64,000 bases of DNA. Origin: Sarcophilus harrisii (Eukaryota; Chordata; Mammalia; Dasyuromorphia; Dasyuridae). The position numbers were made by a program, and so were the translations under genes. The notes beneath the pieces were generated by a model. The model was not told the origin of the DNA. It did no database searches and was given only the letters and a program-made list of their open reading frames with translations. Each line of letters opens with the position of its first letter. The stretch's first letter is position 1. Positions 12,001 through 21,600 of this stretch are shown one piece after another. The DNA is taken from NCBI RefSeq assembly GCF_902635505.1, contig NC_045427.1:56136539-56200538 (forward strand), written 5' to 3'.

Positions 12001-14257
12001 TCCTTGGCAGTAAGAGAGAGATTAAAAGTGGCTATTTCTAATTTCTTCTGTATCAGAAAGGATTAAAGGGTCAAGTAGGATTTTGTGGGGACATGAGACT
12101 GGTTTTTCTGAAAACTTATTTAAAAATTTCTTTAATGTGTACAAATGGGCCTATTACTCTAACAACTGGCTATCTCACTTGCCCAAACATGAAAGTTGGT
12201 TCCATAAACAGAAATTTTAAGTTTATCCAGTCTGGGGAGTACCTAGGATAAACAATAAGCTGCAGAGATTGTAGGGGTAGCCAAATTTGGGCTCTACAAA
12301 AATCATTATAGGTACTAGGAGTACCCTATGTATAGTCAACCTACAACAACTAGGAAAACACATTAAATAAACTGAACAGGAGCAAGAAGGGTTCTGCCTG
12401 ATATTCTGTAGATCCCTCAGATCAGTAAAACCCTGGACCCCCTAGAGAAAAAAAAAAAAGACCTAACCAGCTAAGTGAAGTCAATGCCAGACTTTTCAGC
12501 AATGCCTCAAGCACTCCTTAAGAAGAGTAGAGGATATTTGAGAACCAACCATCTCCTGGGCTCTTGTCTCCCCCAATAAGGCATGGACGAAATGCTCGAT
12601 AGGGATCTTTGAGAAATGAGTATATTAAGTCAGCTGGTGGAAGAAATGTGAAGCCCCAGTGCCTAAGATCCTCATCTGAATAACAAGAGGGACTATTAGG
12701 CCAGGAAATGATTTTTGTCTGTGCTCCTCTAATCAGCTCTTCTGTTGAACATGGAACAGTTTGCCCTTCGTGCTTTGACCACTTTTCCAGCTCAAAGCCC
12801 AAAACTAATCTGTAAAGCCTACGCCATTCCTTCCTCCTCCATCTGCCTCAGTTGGGCTATATGAAACAAACGAGTGTTGGCTGTGGCTCCCTAGGAAGAG
12901 AGAAATGCTCATGGGGATGAGAGGGGAGAAGGGAAGAAGAGGAAAAACTCCAGTTTGTTCTGCTTATCCATTTCTGGCTTCTCTGAACATGCTGTCTTTT
13001 CAAAAAGAAAGAATGGGGGTGGAGATGGAACGGAATAGTAAGTACTGCCTGCTAAGAACCACTAGGCCTTATGCTGTATAAGCAACTCACAACAGCTATT
13101 CACACACAAAGTGAGCAAAGGCTAGTTAGCCTGACATTAGAATAAAGCCCAGAGCTGGACCTTCAGAGGCCCAAGGATTATATGGATACAAGAAAAAACC
13201 CTGAATGGCAGTGAGAAATGAAAAAGCAGCAAAAGAACCAACTCCTCTGGTACTAAAGGCAGCTATGACTCAGGAATTGCAAACTACTCAAGAAAAGGTA
13301 ATCCGTCTTCTCTCCTATCCTTCCCATAGTAATAAATGAGGGTCCTTTCACTCCCCAGTGTTTTGCCCACAGAACGGGTTTAATAAATGCTTTTCCATTC
13401 CATTCTATTCCCAGAGCGAAGATGACTGGGATCAACCCTAGTAATAGAGTTTGAATCAGAAAGCACCTTAAGAGATCATCTAATCTAGGGCATTAATTTT
13501 TCACAGGTGGGAAACCCAGAAGCCCCATTTTGCAATTTCTAATATGAAAACCACCTCATAAGCACCTAACGCTTTAAGGTTTACAAATAGCTTTTAATGT
13601 GTATCTATATATCTACGTGTATAACTATTTATATGTAAGATTTCATTGAAACCCCATCATTCCGGGAGGTGAATAGTTTGAGGATTGTCCCCATTCTGCA
13701 GATGGGAAAACTGAAGGAGACGCCAAGAAGTCCCAGGACACTCCTTTCTAGCTCTCCCGGAGGGGGAGAGGGTAGCAGGGAGGAGGAGGGAGAGGGTAGC
13801 GGGGAGGGGGGGAGAGGGGGGGCGGGGGAGGGGGGGAGGGGGCGCGGGGGGGGGAGGGAGAGGGTAGCGGGGAGGGGGGGGCGAGGTGCTCCCGCAGGAT
13901 CTTCTCGCCTTTCTTTGTATCCCAGCGCTTAGCACCGTGCCCGGCACACAGCGGCTGCTTCATCAGTGCTTACTGAGCCCGGCCTGAGGAGACCCGGGCT
14001 GGCATCCCGGCTGTTTCCCTCGGCAGCTGGGTGACCTTGGCCTGGTCACTCCGTCTCGGGAGGCCTCAGCTTCCTCGTCTGTAAAACGAGGGGCTGGACC
14101 ACATGGTCTGCAAGGTCCGGCCCAGCCCCGGGTCGCCGCCCCCCCCCCCCTTCCCCGCGCGTGCCCTCTGACCTCCGGGCGGACGGTCCAGTTTCAGGAT
14201 GTCCCGCAGATGCTGCGTGGCGTCTTCGATATCGATGCTGGTGCAGGACGAGGCCAT
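1..14257 (-). CDS. EDC4: EDC4 (Ge-1/HEDLS), enhancer of mRNA decapping 4; 3' end outside window
   Basis: EDC4 is the P-body scaffold that joins DCP1/DCP2 for mRNA decapping. I read 26 coding exons (5'->3'): 14257-14173, 10682-10526, 9242-9131, 8568-8469, 7950-7761, 7489-7342, 6816-6712, 5628-5519, 5328-5245, 4999-4904, 4767-4668, 4531-4351, 4216-4144, 4044-3953, 3833-3637, 3486-3398, 3299-3146, 3062-2629, 2300-2205, 2052-1900, 1768-1732, 1510-1333, 897-742, 630-515, 415-250, 124-<1. Every junction is GT/AG and phases agree, giving about 1177 codons; the known protein has about 1400, so roughly the last 200 residues lie off the left edge. Start: MASSCTSIDIEDATQHL. Exons 3-12 encode the WD40 propeller (e.g. 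FAHLNSPQLACLDESGSLFVW; EVWDLD; GFVKFWQIYIEGQ). Then come a Ser/Pro-rich linker (SPDVISSASTALSQDIPEI), a basic stretch (SPRASPKLKRKGKKDD) and helical C-terminal segments (QQRELAELRQSHAELLQRL; RRLERALAEGQQRSGQL). The Ser run of human EDC4 is much shorter here. No disabling change seen. Recognised from memory of the human protein. Confidence 0.97.
1040..1105 (+). repeat. tRNA-derived SINE fragment in EDC4 intron
   Basis: The core 'gctgggtgatcctgggcaaa' followed by 'tcttaatccc' matches the B-box/linker part of marsupial WSINE/MAR-type SINEs. It lies in the intron between exons 22 and 23. That intron (898-1332) otherwise shows nothing recognisable. Confidence 0.6.
5629..6711 (-). other. EDC4: EDC4 intron 7 (about 1.1 kb)
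   Basis: AT-rich intronic sequence between the exons at 5519-5628 and 6712-6816. The only repeat I recognise is a MIR-like tail near 6445-6500 ('taatacctggcacatggtaaac' type) preceded by a T run at 6428-6441. No ORF with protein features. Confidence 0.65.
9243..10525 (-). other. EDC4: EDC4 intron 2 with SINE pieces
   Basis: Between exon 3 (9131-9242) and exon 2 (10526-10682). Holds a THER/MIR-like pair at about 9590-9815, including 'acctcccagggctgttgtga' and 'atcgaatgagatacctta', the standard 3' half of MIR-type SINEs. The remainder is AT-rich with no gene. Confidence 0.65.
11055..11250 (+). repeat. MIR/THER-like SINE relic
   Basis: 'acctagtccaacctcttatt' then 'ttacaaatgaggaaaac' and 'ggtcacacaggttgtgaatg' are the diagnostic blocks of an old mammalian SINE (...attttacagatgaggaaactgagg... 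cacacagctagtaag...). Diverged, so ancient. Confidence 0.6.
13754..13890 (+). repeat. G-rich purine minisatellite in EDC4 intron 1
   Basis: Almost pure purine on the plus strand, made of irregular GGGGAGG/GAGAGGGTAGCGGGG units; the motif GAGAGGGTAGC recurs three times. Long G runs could form G-quadruplexes. It lies about 370 bp downstream of the EDC4 start codon; G is on the template strand for EDC4. Confidence 0.85.
13982..14140 (+). repeat. GC-rich MIR-like SINE next to EDC4 promoter
   Basis: 'gctgggtgaccttggcctgg', 'ggcctcagcttcctcgtctg' and 'taaaacgaggggctggac' match the MIR/THER core. It abuts exon 1 of EDC4 on its intron side and has become CpG-rich with the island. A SINE tail also precedes it (13912-13975). 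Confidence 0.7.
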
Positions 14258-14490
14258 GGGGCCGGGCAACGGGGCCTCGGCTCCGCGAGGGCGTCACCGT
14301 CACCGTTCTCTGCCTTCGCGTCCTCCCCGCCGGGCCGGGCCGGGCCAGACCGGACCGCCGGACCTCCGCCACTCCTCCTCCGCCTTCGCCTCCTCCCTCC
14401 TCCGCAGCTGTGGCGGGTGCCAAGACTCCTCCGTCCGCTCGCTCCCTCGCTCGGCGTTCCCTCCGCCCCGCCAACCCCACCAACCGCCTC

Positions 14491-14500
14491 CACTTCCGGT
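14491..14500 (+). promoter_or_regulatory. ETS/GABP-type site in EDC4 promoter
   Basis: CACTTCCGGT, a full match to the ETS/GABPA core, lies about 235 bp upstream of the EDC4 ATG inside the CpG island. Such sites are common near starts of housekeeping genes. Motif match only. Confidence 0.55.
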
Positions 14501-14862
14501 CCTCCGCACGCCGAGCTCCCGGCACCGCCCTCGGAGCACGCGCCGCGCCACGAAGGTTCCGGGCTGCGCAGGTTCCGGCTCGGAGGCTGCGCCGCCTCGC
14601 GCCGCCGCGGCTCTGGGCAAGCCCAAGAGGGCGCCCGCTTCGCCCTGGTTGTGGGCGGAACAACTTTAACCCGTCCCATTTCAGAAGTAGCCGCCCCCGT
14701 CTAGTGGAAATGACAGACCGCAGCATCCCCGAGCTGGACGGGCCCGCCCAGCTTGTCCAGAGCCATCAGCTCCGCCCTCGAGCTTGAACCCTCGCTACTC
14801 CGCGTCCCTGGGGCCTTGCGCAAGCCCTTCCTTCTGCTGTCCATCATTCTGAGCAGGGGGGT

Positions 14863-14870
14863 TGACGTCA
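14863..14870. promoter_or_regulatory. Palindromic CRE (TGACGTCA) upstream of EDC4
   Basis: A perfect 8-bp CREB/ATF palindrome lies about 610 bp upstream of the EDC4 ATG, at the outer edge of the CpG island. CpG-containing full CREs are rare by chance and usually sit in promoters. Binding is inferred. Confidence 0.5.
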
Positions 14871-15064
14871 TCAATTCCCCCTCCCTCTGAATACCAATAA
14901 CGCTGTCAGCAACTATAACGGACAGAAAGGCCGATCCGATTCATGGGCAGCCTCGGGCTTTTAGAGTTAAGACTCTTAGAATCGGGGCAATGACTAGATT
15001 TTCATGGTGTTCCGTACAAAAGAGCTAAGATTCAAACCCAGGCAGCAAAAACAAAATATAAGCG

Positions 15065-15245
15065 CTTGAAAGGACCTTAGAGTATCTACTCCAAAACCCT
15101 CATTTTATAGGTGAAGGCTGAGGCTTCAAGGGGAGACGGGACTTGCCCCTGGCCACATGGTTAGTAGCCATAAGGACTGGAATTCAAGTCATTGGATTCC
15201 AAATTCAGTATCTTTTCCACTATGCCCTATTGCTGTCTAAGGCCA
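15065..15245 (+). repeat. MIR/THER-like SINE relic between NUTF2 and EDC4
   Basis: Blocks 'aaccctcattttataggtga', 'ggccacatggttagtagcca' and 'tcttttccactatgccctat' are the diverged 3' parts of an old SINE. It lies in the short gap between the EDC4 promoter and the NUTF2 poly(A) region. That gap (14880-15890) shows nothing else recognisable. Confidence 0.6.
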
Positions 15246-15909
15246 GAGGCCTATTGGGGAATTTCACCTAATCACCCAAGCCTCAATCCCTGAAAAAGGG
15301 AAATCACTGGAGTTAGATTGGGGTGCAGAGAGCAGCCCAATGCCAGCTTCTACTAGAAGTCTTTCTCACGTGCCCAAGAAACTTTGCATTGTCCATTATG
15401 GCACAAGTATTTAGGAAGGAAAATTCCTGAACCCAGAATAAATCATGGGTTCAGGAGACTACAGGCCTCGGCCTTGGTTTTTTGGGAAATGGTTTCATCT
15501 TTTCCAGAGAAAAAGTACTTTTAGGTTTTTAGAGAATTGGTTATGTTCTTTCCCCCCTAAAAAAAAGGGGTGATCAACGTTAAGTATACAAAAAGGACAA
15601 AGTACTTTGACCAAAGTAAAGGGATTCAGAAAATCAAAAACAAAAATAAAAGAACAAGGCTCTGAATTCCTACATTTCGACATACTAGTTAAGAGTACAT
15701 ATTTGACAAAGATGGCCACCAAGCAGGGGACTCCTATCTCCAAAGATGGGCCTGCCTGGAGTGGAATTTCCTAAGAAAAAGGAGGAAGGCTTCTAGGTAG
15801 CCCAGGTTTTGGAGTTCCCCGTGTAACTATTCTCCCATGCTCAGATATTCCTCTACCTTACCAAGTAAGACACAGTTTTGTTGTTTAAAAAAAAAAACAC
15901 AACCAACTC

Positions 15910-15915
15910 TTTATT
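15910..15915 (-). terminator. NUTF2: Distal poly(A) signal AATAAA, probably NUTF2
   Basis: AATAAA in the transcript sense, with cleavage expected near 15890. There is no other minus-strand gene to use it between NUTF2 and EDC4. It would give a 2.8-kb last exon. Confidence 0.45.
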
Positions 15916-16454
15916 GATTACACATTTCAGGCACAGGTACACATCATTGCGGCTGTCATATAGAGTTAATATAGTGATTTTATCAGGTCAATTCAAAGTA
16001 AGCAGACACCTGATTGATCCTTTCTCTCTGTCAAATAGTATCTACAGCCCCGTTTTTCAGAGGCATCTCTGCATTGAAATATACAGCATGTTTGTTCAAA
16101 TAAGCAACATGCAAGAAGAGCCCACGTGTCAAAAAATTTGTTGTCCCAGAAAAGATGACAGTCTTCAACCAAATATAGACAGGAAACCATATTATAGAAA
16201 TGTACAACTTAGTTTTACATTACAGGCCTAAAACAACTCTGCAGGCGTTTCAGGGCAGAAGTGAGTGGTTATTCCAGGAAAAGTAACCCTCTTCTCCCCA
16301 GCACTGGGGGTAGATCTAAATGTGAGGAAGACTTTACAAGTCAGTTGTTACTAACAACTGGGCAAAGGACCGGCTCAATGTTGGTTTCTACCAATTGCTG
16401 CTCCTGCTAATACAATGGGAACTAACTACATTAAGTCGGGCCTGAAAGGCCCTT

Positions 16455-16640
16455 TGAGAGGCAGCATGGTGTTGTGGGAAGATCTCTGGCTTGGGAGCTC
16501 TAGGTTAGGCTCTGCCACTGGCTATCTAACTATACAGGCTAATCTAAACTAAGCAAGCAATTTCATCTCTCTGAAAAATGAGGGAACTGAACAAGATGAC
16601 TTAAGTGTCTTTCCTGTTTTAACACTGTATAAAATGGGAG
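16455..16640 (+). repeat. MIR/THER-like SINE
   Basis: 'gaggcagcatggtgttgtgg', 'cttgggagctctaggttagg' and 'caatttcatctctctgaaaa' follow the MIR-type order (tRNA-like head, core, 'tctgtaaaatgaggg' block). It is antisense within the possible long NUTF2 3' UTR. Confidence 0.7.
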
Positions 16641-16897
16641 ACTACTTTAAGTCCTGGGGTGAAAAAAGGAATTGAGAATGGTTCTGGTCCTAAAAAATGT
16701 TCAGTCTCCCTTCCATTCTCCTAGTTTAGCAGGGGATTTATCATTTAAACAATTAACAGTCTGGGAGCACTTGCTACCGGAACTAGTGTATAAAGAACAG
16801 AAGTATAATTTGTATCCTCCTATGGCAATAAACCTCTACCCCAATAGGCTTTAAGGATAATGGACAAGTACAAGCAATGGGAATGGGGGAATGACTT

Positions 16898-16932
16898 CCC
16901 CCAGGGCAATGATTTCCCCCAGGGCAATGATT
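16898..16932 (+). repeat. 18-bp tandem duplication
   Basis: CCCCCAGGGCAATGATTT occurs twice in direct succession, after a partial third unit ('gacttcccccagggcaatga'). A small local duplication in NUTF2 3' UTR sequence. Confidence 0.7.
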
Positions 16933-18280
16933 TCTGTTCATTGGTTGAGAAATCAACCAAGTAGAGAGGGTTTGTGTGTGTACAGATTTCAAAGTATAAA
17001 ATTGTTTTCTACTACTTCCTTCCAAAGTTAGATGCCAACAAAGTAATTAAGCTTGTGCTGCCACCAGAAGGGTATTTTAGGGATAGCCATACACTACTGG
17101 ATAATAAGTCCAATGATGTGCTGGGTATCAATGGAAAGGAGGAAAGGAAGGAGAGGAGAGGAAATTCAGCCCTCAGGCTTACCCCTGAGAGATCTACTCT
17201 CCCAAATCAATCTTGTGCTGGCCTTCCCACTTTGCAGTCTTGATGCTGTAAGTATCCTGGTACACGCACAAAGAGCTAACTAATCGGCAAGGGCACAGGA
17301 TCATATATAGCTTAGAAAAAAAGAAAACCAAATCTCAACATGGCCTTTCTTCCTTCACCCAGTTCCAAGTCAGAATGGGAAGGGAAAGCAGTTCAGTCCT
17401 GTACCCAGGAGAAAGCCTCCAGAGGCCACAGTTGGTTCACCTCTGGAGAAGCAGCTATTCTGCCTCTCCCTTTCTGGGAGAAGCAGCCTCTCTAAGAGTA
17501 ATCCCCATTCCGCTTCTTTCTGTCCTTTTGCCTTTCAGGTGAATGCTGCTTTTATGGGCACATTCTAGAGGGAGAATTCAGTTGCTTTAAGAACCCTCTT
17601 CTATACAGAATAAGAGCCACTCTAGAGGAGGTATCCCCATTCTATCCTTTGTGTGCCAGAAGAGGAGGTATCTTTCCCCAATTCTCTTACAGGCTCAATG
17701 GGAGCTGGTGATCAATTAAAATCAAAGAAAAGCCAGAGTCCTTCCTGTAAGGTGCTGACCAGATCCACTGGGACACAAGGTCACAGCTCAACCCTCTTGA
17801 CACTAAGATCTTTGACCTTGGGAAGACAATGTGCAAAGACAGAAGCCCGGCATTAAACATGGTGGAAACAGTGGGGAGATGCTGGAAATGGGATGTTTGT
17901 AGGATAGCGGAGTATTTCTGAAGGTATAAGATAAAAAGAGAGGTGTTTGCCCAGACCAGGAACCCATACTTCTCTGCCATCCTGACACCCCCTTCCCCCC
18001 CAAACAAGGGAGCCCACTCCATTAAGAGTTATGGGCATTGGGAACAAATGTTTCTGCCCTCTCCTCAGACCTTCTCAGGCTCTGATGCTTGAGGAAAAGG
18101 CAAAACAGAGGAAAAATGAGGGAAGCTACAGAGATCTTCATTTCGTAAACACTGTTCAGGGGAAAATTAAATAAGAGAAAAGTAAAATTAGAGCATGACC
18201 TGTTGGGTTGTTTAGGCCCTAAACAGTCAGCTAGTTAAACTAAGTAAAACAATATAAACTGTTAAGAAAATTTTCATGGT

Positions 18281-18286
18281 TTTATT
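18281..18286 (-). terminator. NUTF2: Proximal poly(A) signal AATAAA of NUTF2
   Basis: TTTATT on the plus strand gives AATAAA in the transcript, about 395 bases after the NUTF2 stop. Cleavage would fall near 18260. Motif call only. Confidence 0.55.
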
Positions 18287-18678
18287 GTATAATGAGGCAT
18301 TGGAACATCTGAACAAATCAAGATCTGGGCTGCACACGCAGCTGCTGCTTTCTCCTTCGTTTCTTTGGGTTACTAGAGCAACTTGTCAGTACATTAAAAA
18401 AAAAAGACAACCTTTTGCATTACTTAGTCTTTCTAAGGCATGCGCTGGTACAACACAAACTTCTCCTGTCAGATGCAGCTAGTCTAATGTCCAAACATCA
18501 TGCACAACACACTCAAATAGTGATGCCTCTGCCACCACCGCGGTGTCCGCCCACCGTGGCCTTGCAGGCTTGTGTATGATATTTGGAGTGTTCGGAGGGG
18601 GCTGGGGAGAGGAAGTGTGAATAATATCAGGAAGAGGAGAGAGAAGGAAACAGCGTGGGTGCCTTGGGAAGAGGAGGC

Positions 18679-21600
18679 TCAGCCAAAGTTGTGCAGCGCT
18701 AGCCTGAACATGTCGTTGGTACACACCCAAGCATCATTGATGTTCTTTAATAGAAATATCTGGTGGAATCCCATGATGGGGTCTTCATCAGCCTGTGAGG
18801 AAAGAGGAAAGACACCTGTGAACCATGTGGCAAGTGATACAGAAATCAGAACTGGCCCCTTCGGGTTTTTTAGAACAAACACCACAATCATGCCATGTTC
18901 CCTTCAGGCAACAGAAAGGTCAGTCAGGGGATCTGGAGTCCAAAGATGGGCAATGCTCCTTAACAGAACCTATGTACCCATGGTCAAAACACTTCTCCTC
19001 TCAATTTTCAAAGCTATAAAACAGGTCCAGAACCAGATGGTTTCTCAGGTCTCCTTCTGGCTCTATAACCTGGGATCCCATTAAATAAGAAATTCAAGGC
19101 TATGCTAATGGGCACATTCCACAGTTCCAGTGCCCTGAATATCTAGGACACTCCTTTGAGAGTTTAGGTCATCTAACACTTGGCTTTCTGTTTCCTTGAG
19201 AGCACATGAGCCACAACCAATAATAGTTCAACCGCCCTTGGAGGCATGGTTGTCTGTGAAAATTGGAAAGAAAGCTCTTTGAAAGGAGAGCTTTTCATTT
19301 AGACTTAGTCCAAGTGCTTGGCTCCAGCTAGAATCACTTAGAAAAAAAACATGCAAAGGCTGTATATCCCTGCAGGATCATGGAAGGGAGAGCCAGAAAT
19401 TTACCAACACTGGCCTTGAACCCCAAGATAGCCTAGTCCCTAGAGCAGCATGGACTATCCTTGGATACAGGGAACCACATCCCATGAAAAGGCAACACAG
19501 CAGCATCAGATCAGAAACCAAGAGGCCAGAAGCAACATGCATCCACTGGGCAGCTTGGGATGTTCCCCTTAACTTGACTGGGGAAACAGGAACCCATCCA
19601 ATAGGCAGGCCTCTGGGGAGAAGGGAAGGGATAGGGTAGGAGGAAAAGAGCCAGGAAACAGGTCCTTCCCAGCCCTGTGCCAGCTCAGGCTAAAGGAAAA
19701 GATTTGGATTTTCCAAATGTATAAAGTATGCTCTTTGTAAGAGGTTCCTGGCCCTCAAAATCCTTTCAGATATTCTAAGTAACACATGCTTCATATATAT
19801 TCCAAGCAATTTTAATAAAGGTCAGACGCTGCCTCCAAACATGTCTGAAGTGAAGCAGTAGGTCATCTGTGTGGGCACATTCTCTACCCCAACTCTCAGA
19901 CATAAGTTTGGTCCCGATGCCCTGTGCACAGAAATCCTAGAGCTCAGCCAGGTGACTCAGAGCAGGTGCCAATAGGGAGGAATGAGAAGGAACAGTTATT
20001 CCCTTCCTTATTTATTTGGCCTGGATGGAAGGGGATGAAAGGGGATGGAAGCAGCTCTCTGAGCTCAGGGAACCATATACTATCAATAAAAGGCATGAAG
20101 GTAGACAAAGGTTCACCATGCTCAATAAGCAACTTGTAAGATCAGAATGTGATTTGAGCACCACAAAATAAGAAATCACTCGTAGACGCTGCTCAGGAAG
20201 ATTTTTTGGGGGAAACCAGGGGAAGGGAACTGACAGGGATAAAAGCCGATCAGGACAGAGTAGGGGAAAAGAACTGGAAAAAGCCAGGTAAGAACCAAAG
20301 GACAAGCCATATAAAAGGGGTCAGATAGCTAGCAATGTTTATGGCAACACATAAGAACATATCCCTGGCATAAAATGCTAAGCCCATCAACAAGATCCCC
20401 TCACTGGGTGGAAGGAAAAGGGAGGGAAGCAAGGTTTTCACATACAACCTGCCCAAAGTGAGGTACCCCCAGGGAAGCCAGATACTAATAATCTTACATG
20501 GAGGCATCACTTTTAAAGTTTATAAGCACTTTCCTCACATTAGTCCTATGAAATTGAGAGTGTAATTTTCATCAGTCCTACTTTCCAGATGAGAAAATAG
20601 ACAAAAAGAGGTTAAATAACTTGCCCAAAGTCATAGACATATGAAGAGAGCCAAACTGGAGCCCTGCCTCCTGCCCTCAGACCCAAAGCTCCAGGAGCAA
20701 TGCTTGTGCAACGCCAGTGATGTTTCAGTCGGAGGTGCAACCCATTTCCCAAGCTGTGCTGATGCTTCTACATGAGGGAACTCTCCCAGTTCCTATGAGA
20801 AGAACCCATCCAATCCTGGTTCTGATGTCCCTGGAGGTTTAAGTCAACCTTAAGACCGATTCCTTGGCAGGAACCTGAAGTTGGCAAGCACCCCCAGGTG
20901 GAATTCCATTTGTACTTTTGGACATTCCTTCTCTTTCAAGATGGCCCTGACTGTCCATTTTGCCCTGATTCCACCTAAATAACTATTCTGAGGTGGTAGA
21001 AAACAAATACAATAGAACTTATGAAAAAGTTCCGGGGATTTTAGTGGAATGCAAACTTAATGAGTCAATGGTGTTATATGGCAGCCAAAATGCCCCCAAT
21101 TTAATCTTTAACTGGTCTGAGAAACCCAATATCCAGAATGGGGGAGTTAAGAGTCAGTCCTGATGTCCTGTGCCCTGATCAGAGCATAGTCTGGACACCA
21201 CATTTTCACAAGGACAGTGAGAAGCTGGAGTTAATCTAAAGGGGACCAGACTGAAGAATCAATTAGAGACGGTGTCCTCTACAGATTAGTTGCAGGAATT
21301 GGGGATGTTTAGCATAGAGAAAAGAAGGCTTGGTAGAAGGGGGAAGAATGAGCACCGTCTTCGAGTATCTGAGGGATTGTTTTCATGTGGAAAAGATGTA
21401 GAATTGCTCTCCTTGGTCATGGGGGCAAAACTAGGAGCCAAGGGCAGAAATTGCAGAGGCCGATGCAAGTTCTAAGTATAGAGGAAAACTTTCTCCCAGT
21501 GAGAGCTCTCCAAAATTAGAATGGACTGCCCCCTAACTGGAGGATGGATGACCATTTGGAGAGGAGACTGTAAAGGGGATGAAGTATGAGCTATACTAAA

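Larger units (their letters stand above)
10683..14172 (-). other. EDC4: EDC4 intron 1 (3.5 kb)
   Basis: Bounded by donor GTCAGA after exon 1 and acceptor TTAG before exon 2. It contains SINE fragments (about 11055-11250, 13440-13640, 13912-13975, 13982-14140), a purine-rich minisatellite (13754-13890) and otherwise unremarkable AT-rich sequence. ORFs at 11201-11539 and 12518-12802 show no recognisable protein. Confidence 0.8.
14100..14880 (-). promoter_or_regulatory. EDC4: EDC4 CpG-island promoter and 5' UTR
   Basis: A GC- and CpG-dense stretch covers the EDC4 start codon (14257) and about 600 bp upstream of it, ending where AT-rich sequence begins near 14880. It has no TATA box near the expected start and is typical of a housekeeping promoter. 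The exact transcription start cannot be read from sequence alone. Confidence 0.8.
15890..18678 (-). other. NUTF2: NUTF2 3' UTR with two candidate poly(A) sites
   Basis: Downstream of the stop codon no intron signal is obvious. AATAAA on the minus strand occurs at 18286-18281 (3' UTR of about 0.4 kb) and again at 15915-15910 (about 2.8 kb), the latter followed by a T/A-rich stretch near 15890. A MIR-like SINE sits inside (16455-16640). Longer use would bring the NUTF2 3' end within about 1.1-1.6 kb of the EDC4 promoter. The extent is inference. Confidence 0.5.

Noticed and set aside
14046-14787. Several long frames on both strands at the EDC4 promoter
   Set aside because: Low-stop GC-rich island; only the short stretch MASSCTSIDIEDATQHL on the minus strand matches a protein.
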